A stretch of DNA of 64,000 nt from Thermoleophilaceae bacterium. GTDB lineage: Bacteria > Actinomycetota > Thermoleophilia > Solirubrobacterales > Thermoleophilaceae. The notes under the pieces are model-generated. The model ran no database searches. It was not told the origin of the DNA and saw only the letters and a program-made list of their open reading frames with translations. The position numbers and the translations under genes are program-made. This document shows, one piece after another, positions 50,958 to 60,650 of this stretch. The stretch spans positions 18,695-82,694 of the forward strand of contig JAICJV010000001.1 of the NCBI GenBank assembly GCA_025928265.1. The letters are read 5' to 3'. The number at the start of each line of letters is the position of its first letter. Within the stretch, counting starts at the first letter, position 1.

Positions 50958-52882
50958 ACATGGAGACGGCTACCGCCACCGCCACTGCGCCGGCGCTGCG
51001 CAACGACCCGATCACCTTCGAGGTGCTGCGCAACGCCTTCAAGGCGATCTGCAACGAGGCGAGCGCGCTGATCGAACGCGTGTCCTACGCGCCGACGATC
51101 ACCGAGGGGCACGACTACTCGGTGTCGATCCTCACACCGGACGGCCGGCTGGTGTCGCACGGGCAGCGCGACCAGGCACCGCACATGGGCACGTTCGAGG
51201 CGTCGGTGCAGCACCTCGTGCGCGAGGTCGCGGAGTTCCACCCGGGCGACGTGTTCATCTACAACGACCCGTACACCGGCGGGACGCACCAGAACGACGT
51301 GAAGATCATCCGGCCGATCTTCCACGGCGGCGAGGTGTTCGCGTTCGCGATCGCGCTCTGCCACTGGCCCGACGTCGGCGGCCCGATGCACGGCACGTTC
51401 AACCCGCACGCCACCGAGTGCTACGCCGAGGGGCTGCGCATGCCGCCGCTCAAGCTGTACGAGAACGACGTGCCGAACAAGCCGATCTGGGACCTGATCG
51501 ACATGAACATCCGGGTCCCGAACGAGCGCGTGGCCGAGCGCTTCGCGCAGTACCAGGCCGGCCGGCTCGTCGAGCGGCGGCTCCTGGGCTACGTCGAGAA
51601 GTTCGGCGAGCAGGTGATCCGCGACGCGTTCGAGGACACGATGGACCACTCCGAGCGGCTGTTCCGCGAGTGGGTCCGGCGCCTGCCGGATGGCTCGTAC
51701 GAGTTCACCGACTGGGGCGACCGCGACATCGGCCGCGAGGACCAGCCGCCGATCAAGGTGCACGCCAAGCTCACGATCGAGGGCGACCAGGTCACGATCG
51801 ACTGGACGGGCTGCGACCCGGCGCCGGTCGCGTCGTGGGGCTTCGCCCGGCCGGCCCTGCAGTCGGCCACCTACGACGGCACGATGCACTGCTTCCCCGA
51901 GCTGGCGCCGCTCAACCACGGCGTCGTGCGCGCGATCGACATCGTGTCGAAGAAGGGCACGTGCGTGGACGTCGAGGAGCCGACGCCGGTGACCGGCTAC
52001 TGCTCGGGCGCGTACGAGAAGGTGGACTGCGTGACGATGGCCTGCTGGGGGCAGGCGCTCCAGAAGGTGGACCCGACGCGCGTCCATGCCGCCACGGTGA
52101 ACCTGCAGAACTTCTGCACCGGCGGCGTCCACCCGAAGACGGGGCTCGACTTCGTCTCGTACCTGTGGCTCGAGGGCGGCCAGGGCGCGCGCGCCTACGC
52201 CGACGGCAACTCCTTCTACATGATGATCTTCATCGGAGGAGCGTCGAACCAGCCGAACGAGACGCTCGAGCGCTGGTACCCGATGTACTACACGAGCACC
52301 GAGGCCGAGGTCGACTCCTGTGGCGACGGCGAGTTCCGCGGCGGCTTCGGCCTGTCGCGCAACTTCGACGTGTGGGGCGACACCGAGCTCGTCGTGCTGG
52401 GCGACCGCGAGACGGTCGGCCCGCCTGGGCTCGCCGGCGGCACCAACGGCGGCCCGAACATCCTGATCCGCAATCCCGGCGCGACGGCGGAGGAAAGTCT
52501 CGGGATGTTCACCACCAAGGCGGTGCTGAAGAAGGGCGACCAGGTCTACTTCGCGTCGAACGGCGGCGGTGGCTACGGCCTGCCGTGGGAACGCAAGCCG
52601 GAGGCGGTGCTCGAGGACGTGATCGACGAGCTGCTGTCGCTCGAGAAGGCCCGCGACGTGTACGGCGTGGCCATCGACGTGGTGGACGCCGACGCGCTCG
52701 ACTACCGGATCGACGACGCGGAGACCGCACGCCTGCGGGCGGAGCTCGCCGCGAACGACGACCGCCCGCGCGGGACCGCGCCGTTCGAGGTCAACCCGCT
52801 CGGCGAGAAGCTGTTCCTCCGTCCACAGGAGCTGGGCACCCGCGAGGGCGCCCCCGGGGCGCTGCCGGGACAGGCGGCCTAG
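50954..52882 (+). CDS. hyuB: hydantoinase/oxoprolinase family subunit B
   Basis: A 642-residue HyuB subunit, longer than the common 510-580. DPITFEVLRNAFKAICNEAS at the N terminus, DYSVSILTPDGRLVSHGQ, FIYNDPYTGGTHQNDV and ALCHWPDVGGPMHGTF (metal-ligand region) identify it. It pairs with HyuA. GTG 50954 overlaps hyuA as GTGA; ATG 50960 with GGGAG 8 bases upstream is an alternative. Four bases separate it from the Rid-family gene. Extra length lies mainly in the C-terminal third. Confidence 0.93.
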   Translation: MNMETATATATAPALRNDPITFEVLRNAFKAICNEASALIERVSYAPTITEGHDYSVSILTPDGRLVSHGQRDQAPHMGTFEASVQHLVREVAEFHPGDVFIYNDPYTGGTHQNDVKIIRPIFHGGEVFAFAIALCHWPDVGGPMHGTFNPHATECYAEGLRMPPLKLYENDVPNKPIWDLIDMNIRVPNERVAERFAQYQAGRLVERRLLGYVEKFGEQVIRDAFEDTMDHSERLFREWVRRLPDGSYEFTDWGDRDIGREDQPPIKVHAKLTIEGDQVTIDWTGCDPAPVASWGFARPALQSATYDGTMHCFPELAPLNHGVVRAIDIVSKKGTCVDVEEPTPVTGYCSGAYEKVDCVTMACWGQALQKVDPTRVHAATVNLQNFCTGGVHPKTGLDFVSYLWLEGGQGARAYADGNSFYMMIFIGGASNQPNETLERWYPMYYTSTEAEVDSCGDGEFRGGFGLSRNFDVWGDTELVVLGDRETVGPPGLAGGTNGGPNILIRNPGATAEESLGMFTTKAVLKKGDQVYFASNGGGGYGLPWERKPEAVLEDVIDELLSLEKARDVYGVAIDVVDADALDYRIDDAETARLRAELAANDDRPRGTAPFEVNPLGEKLFLRPQELGTREGAPGALPGQAA

Positions 52883-52886
52883 TCCG

Positions 52887-53291
52887 ATGAGCAAGGAGTC
52901 GCTCAATCCCGAGGGGATGGCGCCACCGCTCGGCCCGTACGTGCACGTGACGGTCGCCCCGCCCGGCGGCCGCCTCGTGTTCTGCGCCGGCGCGGTGGCG
53001 CTCGGCCCGGACGGATCGATCGTCGGCGAGGGCGACATCGTGGCGCAGACCCGCCAGACGATGGAGAATCTGCGCATGGCGCTCGAGGCCGGCGGCGCGA
53101 CGTTCGCCGACGTCGTGAAGATCACCAACTACGTGACGGACGTGACCGAGTACCCGAAGATCGCGCCCGCCCGGGAGGCGTACCTGAAGCCGCCCTTCCC
53201 GGCCAGCACGATGGTCGAGGTGAAGGGCCTGATGTACCCCGAGCTGATGATCGAGATCGAGGCGGTCGCCGTCGTGCACGACGGCGGCTGA
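52887..53291 (+). CDS. Rid (YjgF/YER057c/UK114) family protein without the RidA arginine
   Basis: A 134-residue Rid-fold protein: LGPYVHVTVAPPGGRLVFCAGAVAL, QTRQTMENLRMALEAGGATFADVVK and a C-terminal EIEAVAVV. The family's imine-deaminase Arg, usually in FPARST, is absent: the segment reads PPFPASTMVEV. So it is probably not a canonical RidA imine deaminase, and may handle carbamate- or ureido-type intermediates as some Rid subfamilies in pyrimidine pathways do (inference). It is embedded between hyuB and the BKACE gene with 4-base gaps. Confidence 0.9.
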   Translation: MSKESLNPEGMAPPLGPYVHVTVAPPGGRLVFCAGAVALGPDGSIVGEGDIVAQTRQTMENLRMALEAGGATFADVVKITNYVTDVTEYPKIAPAREAYLKPPFPASTMVEVKGLMYPELMIEIEAVAVVHDGG

Positions 53292-53295
53292 CGCG

Positions 53296-54126
53296 ATGGC
53301 CGAAGGCGATCCAGTCGTCATCACCGTCGCGCCCACAGGGCCCCTGACAACCCGCAAGGAGCACCCGCGCGTGCCGCTGTCGCCCGCCGAGATCGGCGCG
53401 GCGGTGGCGGAGGCCGCGGAGGCCGGCGCCGCCGTCGCGCATATCCACGCCCGCGACGGCGAGGGCCTGCCCACCGCGGACCCGGCGGTGTACGCCGAGA
53501 TCGTCCGCGAGATCCGATCGCGCTGCGACATCGTGGTGCAGGCATCGACGGGCGTGGGCCTCGACGTCACGCCCGAGGCGCGCGTGGACATCGTCGGCTC
53601 GGGCGACGTGGACGTGACGATGGCCACGCTCAACCCCGCGTCGATGACGTTCGGCCAGGGGACCTTCCACAACCCGCCGTGGTTCGTCGAGCGGCTCGCG
53701 GAGATCATGCGCGAGCGCGGGATCCACCCGGAGCTCGAGGTCTACGACTTCGGCCATGTGGGACTCTGCCTCGACCTGGTCCGGCGGGGCCTGGTGAACG
53801 AGCCGCTCCAGTTCAGCTTCGTCATGGGCGTCCGCGGGGGCATGCCGGGCGATCCGGCCCTGCTGCCGCAGCTCATGGCGATGCTCCCGGAGGGCACGAT
53901 GTGGCAGGCGATCGGGATCGCGCGTGCGCAGCTGCCGCTGTCGTTCGCCGCGCTCGCGCTCGGCGGCAACCTCCGTGTCGGCTTCGAGGACAACGTCTAT
54001 TACCGGCGCGGCCAATTGGCGGACTCCAACGCGCAATTCGTGCGCCGCGCGGTCGAGCTCGTGCACACCGCCGGGCGCGAGCCGGCGTCGCCCGGCTGGG
54101 TGCGCGAGCGGCTGGGCGTGACGTGA
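53296..54126 (+). CDS. BKACE-family (3-keto-5-aminohexanoate cleavage enzyme-like) protein
   Basis: A 276-residue DUF849/BKACE protein. AVAHIHARDGEG carries the two metal His residues, STGVGLDVTPEARV and MATLNPASMTFG are typical, and NLRVGFEDNVYYRRG is the C-terminal family signature. BKACE enzymes condense beta-keto acids with acetyl-CoA and release an acyl-CoA plus acetoacetate. In this operon it could cleave a beta-keto acid made after ring opening. The ATG is 4 bases after the Rid stop, and its own stop overlaps the next gene as GTGA. Confidence 0.92.
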   Translation: MAEGDPVVITVAPTGPLTTRKEHPRVPLSPAEIGAAVAEAAEAGAAVAHIHARDGEGLPTADPAVYAEIVREIRSRCDIVVQASTGVGLDVTPEARVDIVGSGDVDVTMATLNPASMTFGQGTFHNPPWFVERLAEIMRERGIHPELEVYDFGHVGLCLDLVRRGLVNEPLQFSFVMGVRGGMPGDPALLPQLMAMLPEGTMWQAIGIARAQLPLSFAALALGGNLRVGFEDNVYYRRGQLADSNAQFVRRAVELVHTAGREPASPGWVRERLGVT

Positions 54127-55598
54127 CCGCCGGCGGCGATCTCCTCGTGCACGGCGGCACCGTGGTGGCGCCGGGCGGCGTCGCAACGGCCGACATCCTC
54201 CTGCAGCGCGGTGCGATCGCGCGCGTCGCACCCGGCATCGACGCGCCGGCGGATCTCGAGCGGCTCGATGCGAGCGGCATGCTCGTCCTGCCCGGCCTCG
54301 TTAACTCGCACATGCACTCGGGCGAGAACTTCAACCCGGGCCTCTACGAGAACCTGCCGCTCGACGTCTGGTTCGTGCACTCGCATCAGGTCACGCGCAC
54401 GGAGCCGCTGGCGGCCGAGGGCATCTACGCGCGCACGCTCCTGGGCGCGACGCTGATGCTGGAGAGCGGCACCACGAGTTGTGTCGACTTCCTCTACGAG
54501 GCGCCCGAGATCACGCTCGAGACGCTGGAGCCGGTCGTGCAGGCGTACCGCGACGCGGGGATGCGCGCCACGATCCTGCTGGGCGTGGCCGACAAGCCGT
54601 TCGCCGCGTCGCTGCCACTAAGCGACGGCGGCGCCGCCGCGTCGCGCGAGGCGCCGCCGCCGTCGCTCGAGCGCATCATGCGGCTGGCGCGCGACGCCGT
54701 GGAGCGCTGGCACGAGCCGGGCGGCATGACCGGGATCGGGCTCGGTCCGTCGGCGCCGCAGCGCTGCACGCCCGAGCTGCTCGACGCCACGCTGGCACTT
54801 GCGCGCGAGCGCGGCCTCGTCTGGCAGACGCACGTCCTCGAGACCAAGAGCCAGGCATACACGTCGCGGCACTGGCACGGCGCGTCATTCGTCGAGCTGC
54901 TGTCGGAGCGCGGGATGCTCGGCCCCGAGGCCACGCTGGTGCACACCGTGTGGCTGAGCGACCGCGACATCGACCTGATGGCGCGAACGCGCACCACGGC
55001 CGTGCACTGCCTGCTGAGCAACCTGCGGCTCGGCGACGGCATCGCGCGCCTCCACGCGCTGCGCGACGCGGGCGTGCGGGTGGCGCTCGGCACCGACGGC
55101 CGCGGGTGCGACGAGACGCTCGACATGTTCGAGCTGGCGAAGATGACGGCGCTCGTGCACAAGGCGCGCGGCGGCGACTTCACGCGCTGGGTGACGGCCG
55201 CCGACGCGCTCGACATGTGCACCGCGGCTGCCAGCATCTGCACCGGCCACGACGGGCGCACCGGGCGGATCGAGAGCGGCCGGCTCGGCGACCTGATCCT
55301 GGTGCCGCTCGACGCTCCCGCGCTGGTCCCGCTGCACGACCCCGTGCGCCAGGTGGTGTACGGCGCCGCGGGGTCCGCCGTCCGCGCCGCCGTGGTCAAC
55401 GGGCGCGTGGTGGTCCGCGACGGGCAGACCGTCGGCGTGGACCGAGCGCGGCTCGAGGCACACGCGCATCGCTACGCGGCCGAGTCGCGCGCCGGCGAGC
55501 GGGCGAGCGACGCCGCTCGGCGAGAGACCGACGGGGGGGCCATGTACGAGGAGGTCGAGCGCATCGACCTCGACGTGAACAGCTACCTGCGCAACTGA
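54123..55598 (+). CDS. amidohydrolase, SsnA/chlorohydrolase type
   Basis: A 491-residue amidohydrolase: PGLVNSHMHSGENF (metal His-x-His), WQTHVLETKSQAY (His plus catalytic Glu), VHTVWLSDRD (His) and LGTDGRGCDET (metal Asp). All canonical residues are present, unlike 10691-12148. It probably hydrolyses a C-N bond of a ring or amidine. GTG 54123 overlaps the BKACE stop as GTGA. It is the last gene of the hyu operon; its C terminus overlaps the convergent coxE gene by 16 bp. Confidence 0.92.
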   Translation: MTAGGDLLVHGGTVVAPGGVATADILLQRGAIARVAPGIDAPADLERLDASGMLVLPGLVNSHMHSGENFNPGLYENLPLDVWFVHSHQVTRTEPLAAEGIYARTLLGATLMLESGTTSCVDFLYEAPEITLETLEPVVQAYRDAGMRATILLGVADKPFAASLPLSDGGAAASREAPPPSLERIMRLARDAVERWHEPGGMTGIGLGPSAPQRCTPELLDATLALARERGLVWQTHVLETKSQAYTSRHWHGASFVELLSERGMLGPEATLVHTVWLSDRDIDLMARTRTTAVHCLLSNLRLGDGIARLHALRDAGVRVALGTDGRGCDETLDMFELAKMTALVHKARGGDFTRWVTAADALDMCTAAASICTGHDGRTGRIESGRLGDLILVPLDAPALVPLHDPVRQVVYGAAGSAVRAAVVNGRVVVRDGQTVGVDRARLEAHAHRYAAESRAGERASDAARRETDGGAMYEEVERIDLDVNSYLRN

Positions 55599-56791
55599 GC
55601 GCGCGCCGCGCCGCGCGTGTCGGGCAGCCGCTCGAGCACCTCGGCGAGACCGTCGAGCGCGCGCAGGTTCTGCCCGGGCAGGAAGTGACTGACGTACGGC
55701 AGCGCCGCTGCCATCCCCTGCGCGAGCGGCCGGTAGTCGGGATCGCCCGCGAGCGGGTTGACCCACACCACGGAGTGCGCCGCCCGGTTCAGCCGCAGCA
55801 TCTCGTCGCGCAGCAGCGTGGCGTCGCCGCGCTCCCATCCGTCGGACGCGATGACCACAACGGCGCCGCGCGTGAGCCCACGCGGGCCGTAGACGTCGTT
55901 GAACACCTTCAGGTTGTCGCCGATCCGCGTGCCGCCGGCCCAGTCGGGCACGACGCGGGCGGTGCCGCGCATCGCGCGGTCCGGGTCGTGTCCCTCGAGC
56001 TCCTTCGTCACGCGCGTGAGGCGTGTGCCGAACGTGAACGCCTCGACCTTGCCGCCCTCGCGGACGGCCGCCTGGAGGAACATGATCATCGCGCGCGCAT
56101 ACGGCTCCATCGACCCCGAGACGTCCACCAGGAACACGAGCTTGCGCGGCACCCACGTGCGCCGCCGCCACTCGCGCCGGATCGGGTAGCCCTCGGTCCG
56201 CATCGCGCCGCGCAGGGTTCGCCGCTTGTCGAGCCGGTGGCCGTCGTGCGCCGCCCGCAGCCGGCGCGACCGGCGCATCGGAGCAGCGCGCGCCACGCGC
56301 TCCATCAGCCGCCGGGCGTCGCGCAGCTCGCTGACGGTGTAGTCGGCGAAGTCGAGCTCGCGCAGCTGTTCGGTGGCCGACCACGCCATCCCGCTCTGCG
56401 ACTCGTCGGGCTCGTCGTCCGCGCCGTCCTCCTCCCCCTCAGCACCCATCACCGACCGCTCGCGCTCGCCCGCCGCCTCGCCGTGCGTGTCCCCGCTGCG
56501 CTCCGCCTGCGACGGCGACGGCAGCAGCGGCGGCACGTCGGCGTCCGGGGCCGGCGCGGTTCGCTCCCAGAACGCGGCGAACGCGGCGTCGAACGCATCG
56601 ATGTCCTTCTGGTGCGAGACGAGCGTGCAGCGCAGCGCCCAGTAGACCTCGTCGCGCGAGCGCAGGTCCACGGTGGCGAGCGCCATGACCGCGTCCTGCA
56701 GCCGGCCCGGCCCCACCTCTGCGCCCGCCTCGCGCAGCACGCGCCCGAACGCTGCCAGCCGCCGCACGAGCGCGGTCCCTGCCGCCGGCAT
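55583..56791 (-). CDS. coxE: CoxE-like VWA-domain protein
   Basis: A 402-residue CoxE-type protein. Residues 1-75 hold the conserved N-terminal domain. An acidic low-complexity linker (about 110-132) follows, then a VWA domain with MIDAS motif DVSGSM at 223-228, GGTRIGDNL and ASDGWERGD. With CoxD it belongs to the MoxR-VWA chaperone pairs needed to mature the metal centre of molybdenum hydroxylases such as CO dehydrogenase. ATG 56791 shares a base with the coxD stop (TGATG). No large-subunit gene is adjacent; clients may be L1-L6. Confidence 0.93.
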   Translation of the reverse strand: MPAAGTALVRRLAAFGRVLREAGAEVGPGRLQDAVMALATVDLRSRDEVYWALRCTLVSHQKDIDAFDAAFAAFWERTAPAPDADVPPLLPSPSQAERSGDTHGEAAGERERSVMGAEGEEDGADDEPDESQSGMAWSATEQLRELDFADYTVSELRDARRLMERVARAAPMRRSRRLRAAHDGHRLDKRRTLRGAMRTEGYPIRREWRRRTWVPRKLVFLVDVSGSMEPYARAMIMFLQAAVREGGKVEAFTFGTRLTRVTKELEGHDPDRAMRGTARVVPDWAGGTRIGDNLKVFNDVYGPRGLTRGAVVVIASDGWERGDATLLRDEMLRLNRAAHSVVWVNPLAGDPDYRPLAQGMAAALPYVSHFLPGQNLRALDGLAEVLERLPDTRGAARAQLRR

Positions 56792-57681
56792 CAGGCCACC
56801 GTGCGCTTGGCCTCGGCGATCAGCTCCGCCAGGCCGCGGCCCCGGGCGCGCTCGATGTCCTCGTGGTACTTGAGCACCGCACCGAGGGTCGCGTCGACCA
56901 GCTCCTCCTCGAGCTCATCCTCGCCAAGCGAGGCCAGTGCCTCGACCCAGTCGACCGTCTCCGCGATGCCGGGCGATTTCGCCAGCTCGAGCGCGCGCAG
57001 CTCGGCAACGAAGCGCGCTGCCTGCTGGGCCAGCCGCTCCGGGACGCCCGGCAGCCGGACCTGCACGATCTCGACCTCGCGCTGCACGTCGGGGTAGCCG
57101 ATCCAGTGGTAGAGGCAGCGGCGCCGCAGCGCGTCGTGAAGCTCGCGGGTGCGATTGGACGTCAGCACGACATACGGGCGCTCGCGCGCCTTCACCGTGC
57201 CGATCTCGGGGATCGTGACCTGGAAGTCCGAGAGCAGCTCGAGCAGGAAGGCCTCGAACTCGTCGTCGGCGCGGTCGATCTCGTCGATCAGCAGGACGGG
57301 CGCACGCGCATCGTCGTGGTCGATCGCGTCGAGCAGCGGGCGGCGCAGCATGAAGTCTCGCCCGAACACGTCGTCGACGGCTCCGGGCGCCGCCGCGTCG
57401 GCGGCCTCGAGCGTCCGGATGTAGAGCATCTGGCGCGCGTAGTTCCAGTCGTAGAGCGCGTGCGCCACGTCGATGCCCTCGTAGCACTGCAGCCGGATCA
57501 GGCGCGTATCCAGCACGTCGGCCAGCGCCTTCGCGCACTCCGTCTTGCCGACGCCCGCCTCGCCCTCGAGGAGCAGCGGCTTGCGCAGCGACGTCGCGAC
57601 GTTGAGCACGGTCGCCAGGCCGCGATCCGCCAGGTAGGCGCGTTCGCGCAGGCGATCGGCTATCTCGGGTACGGAGCTCAG
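56791..57681 (-). CDS. coxD: CoxD-like MoxR-family AAA+ ATPase
   Basis: A 296-residue MoxR ATPase of CoxD length. Walker A GEAGVGKT (residues 40-47), Walker B LLIDEIDRAD (Asp/Glu about 133-136), sensor 1 VVLTSNRTRE and an Arg-finger region LRRRCLYHW are present. It partners CoxE. No ATG, GTG or TTG lies at the expected N terminus: the first in-frame GTG would delete the start of the domain. CTG 57681 overlaps the GntR stop as CTGA, in line with the many NTGA junctions here, and gives the expected length, so I chose it. Confidence 0.9.
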   Translation of the reverse strand: MSSVPEIADRLRERAYLADRGLATVLNVATSLRKPLLLEGEAGVGKTECAKALADVLDTRLIRLQCYEGIDVAHALYDWNYARQMLYIRTLEAADAAAPGAVDDVFGRDFMLRRPLLDAIDHDDARAPVLLIDEIDRADDEFEAFLLELLSDFQVTIPEIGTVKARERPYVVLTSNRTRELHDALRRRCLYHWIGYPDVQREVEIVQVRLPGVPERLAQQAARFVAELRALELAKSPGIAETVDWVEALASLGEDELEEELVDATLGAVLKYHEDIERARGRGLAELIAEAKRTVA

Positions 57682-58439
57682 CGGCGGCGGAAGATCTCGA
57701 AGCGGATGTATTCGTCGTCGATGTCGATCACCGAGTACGCGACCGGGTCCCCGGTCTGGGAGTAGTGCACCTCGTGCAGGCGGATGAAGGCCTCGCCGCG
57801 CTTGACGCCGAGCTTCGTCGTCCGCTCGCCGCGCTTGACCAGCGGCACGATGTCCGCGAGCGCGTGATCGATCGGCGTGCGGCAGTAGCGCTTGGTGAAC
57901 TCGAACACCGACGCCGCGGGCTTGTCCGGGATCTCGCGCTCGATGCTGTCCCACGGGACGATGTCGCGCACGTAGATCGCGAGTTCGTTGTCCGCGTAGT
58001 AGAGCTTCTCGGTGATCACGCAGTCATCGGGCAGCTCGACGCCGAGGGCTTCCGCGATGTCGGCCGGCGGCTTCGTGCGCTCCCACGACTGGTCGATGCG
58101 GACCTGGTGCCCCTTCTCCTTGAGCAGCCAGTCGAAGCCGACGAGACGCTGCAGCGCGAGCGTGGACGGCCCGACGTGGCGGTTGATCGTCGTCCCGACG
58201 GCGCGCCGGCGCGTGATGATCCCGTCCTGCTCCAGGCTGTGGAGCGCCGTGCGGATCGTCGTGCGGCTGACGTTCAGCATCTTCGCCAGCTCGTCCTCCG
58301 ACGGAAGGCGGTCGTCGGCGAAGCGGTGGCTGAGGATTGCCTCGAGGATCGCTTCCCGGGCACGCTCTGCCAACGGTGTGTTCTCGAGCTCGGTGAACAT
58401 CCCGTCCATGATCCCTCGCGGCGTCGCGTTCGCAGGCAA
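57678..58439 (-). CDS. GntR-family regulator with UTRA domain (HutC subfamily)
   Basis: A 253-residue GntR/HutC regulator. The winged helix has LPSEDELAKMLNVSRTTIRTALHSLEQDGIITRRRAVGT at about residues 45-85, followed by a UTRA ligand domain to the C terminus (YYADNELAIYVRDIVPWD, GEAFIRLHEVHYSQTGDPVAYS). It represses until a small effector binds. TTG 58439 has AGGAGGGG 6 bases upstream. It is the first gene of a gntR-coxD-coxE operon, and an inverted repeat over its own start of transcription suggests autoregulation. Confidence 0.93.
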   Translation of the reverse strand: MPANATPRGIMDGMFTELENTPLAERAREAILEAILSHRFADDRLPSEDELAKMLNVSRTTIRTALHSLEQDGIITRRRAVGTTINRHVGPSTLALQRLVGFDWLLKEKGHQVRIDQSWERTKPPADIAEALGVELPDDCVITEKLYYADNELAIYVRDIVPWDSIEREIPDKPAASVFEFTKRYCRTPIDHALADIVPLVKRGERTTKLGVKRGEAFIRLHEVHYSQTGDPVAYSVIDIDDEYIRFEIFRRR

Positions 58440-58470
58440 CGCCCCCTCCTCTCAGCGACCGCCTGCGTAC

Positions 58471-58500
58471 TTGGTGTTATGAAGTAACAAGTGCATTGTA
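58471..58500 (-). promoter_or_regulatory. gntR promoter and operator-like inverted repeat
   Basis: A minus-strand -10 box TACAAT lies at 58500-58495. Just downstream, TGTTA-TGAAG-TAACA (58475-58489) is a perfect 5-bp inverted repeat whose outer bases CTTG and CAAG extend the symmetry imperfectly. The repeat would cover the start of transcription. It is a good candidate for the GntR autorepression site. The rest of the 58440-58662 gap shows no other definite element. Confidence 0.5.
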
Positions 58501-58662
58501 CGCACGCTGGGGCTCCCCGCGCTCGCACTCCGGCAAGCGTGAGCAATCTGCGGTTCCTGAGTCCGCTGAGCCCTGTGGGGCCTCGCGGCCGGTGTCAGAG
58601 CCCTGACCGTCTGGGGGCGTTCGCCACTTGACGGAACTGCACTTGCACCCGATCGTCGGGAG

Positions 58663-59802
58663 GTGCGCACGCGGGGAGCAATCGGACCGGTCGCGCTCGT
58701 CGGCCTCGCGTCGCTGGCCGGGCTGCCGAGCGGCGCGCTCGCCGCGCGGGTGACCTCGCGCGCGCCGACGGTGGCCGAGGATGCCGCGATCGTGCACGCC
58801 TTCTACGCCGACCGCCACCACCGCGGCAAGCCGATCGTCGAGATCCGCGTCACGCGGCAACGGCAAGGCCACCGTGTGGCGCGGGTCACCTCGATCAACC
58901 GGCGCGTGCATGCGAGTGCGGCACGGGCGGACGCGCCTGCGGCGCGCGCGACTGGCGACGCGTACTACGAGGTCGACTACTACTCCTGGCGACCAACCGG
59001 AGAGTGGAAGCGCGACGATGCGGTCAGCAGGAAGCTCGCTCACCGGCTCCACCCGGTACCTGACTTCTACGACGTGCGCTTCACGGGCTCGGGAACCGAC
59101 ACGACTCAGGGCTACGACCCGGGCGAGCTCCCGTCCAATCCCGACTGCCGCGTGCCCGCGAAGACCGTCAACGGCAAGACGGCGTTCAGATTCCACATCG
59201 AATTCCGCGAGGGCCTGTCCTTCCAGGCCAGCACCGCGATCGCGATCGACGGGATCGACGCCAGCGGGACCTCGACCACGGCCGAGCAACCCGGCTGCGT
59301 CCACACCGTGTCCGATGGCGACGGCCATCCCGTGCAGGTGCCCACTCCGACGGCCCCGGCCACACACTGCTCGGTCGGCTGGCATCCCGTGACGACCGAC
59401 GACAAACTCGCTTTCGGCCACTCGCATCTGACGCGCACGACGGACAGCCACGGCAACCACGAGCTGCGGCTGAATCTCCCGACCGAGTCGCCCGACAATC
59501 CCGGCTGCGCCGCTCCCGACGGCTGGACCCGCGACTCGAGCGGGCCGGTGGTATTCCTGCACTCGATCCTCATCCCGGACAGCGAGCTCGCGCGCGGGAA
59601 GCCGATCGTCCGCAACCTCCGCTACAGCGTCAAACCCTTCTGCGCCAGCGGGTTCGGTGGATCGAAGTGCAGCGAGCAGCTGGCGTGGTCGGGGAAGGTG
59701 ATCCTCACTCCGCAGCCGCTGCCGAAGCTTGCGAATCTGCACTTCGAGGGACCGGCTCCCGAGCCCAGCGCGCCGGTCGCCTGCAACTGCACGCGCGACT
59801 GA
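58663..59802 (+). CDS. secreted protein of unknown function
   Basis: A 379-residue protein with a signal peptide: basic start MRTRG, hydrophobic VALVGLASLAGLPSG and an ALA cleavage site near residue 27. The mature part is beta-rich, polar, and has about eight Cys in the second half, suggesting disulfides. No metal motif or catalytic signature is recognisable. Codon use looks like the genome. GTG 58663 directly follows GGGAG. It stands alone on its strand beside the tRNA gene. Function not recognised. Confidence 0.75.
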   Translation: MRTRGAIGPVALVGLASLAGLPSGALAARVTSRAPTVAEDAAIVHAFYADRHHRGKPIVEIRVTRQRQGHRVARVTSINRRVHASAARADAPAARATGDAYYEVDYYSWRPTGEWKRDDAVSRKLAHRLHPVPDFYDVRFTGSGTDTTQGYDPGELPSNPDCRVPAKTVNGKTAFRFHIEFREGLSFQASTAIAIDGIDASGTSTTAEQPGCVHTVSDGDGHPVQVPTPTAPATHCSVGWHPVTTDDKLAFGHSHLTRTTDSHGNHELRLNLPTESPDNPGCAAPDGWTRDSSGPVVFLHSILIPDSELARGKPIVRNLRYSVKPFCASGFGGSKCSEQLAWSGKVILTPQPLPKLANLHFEGPAPEPSAPVACNCTRD

Positions 59803-59825
59803 GGCGCCCGGCGGCCCAGCAGCAG

Positions 59826-60646
<821 letters not shown>

Positions 60647-60650
<4 letters not shown>

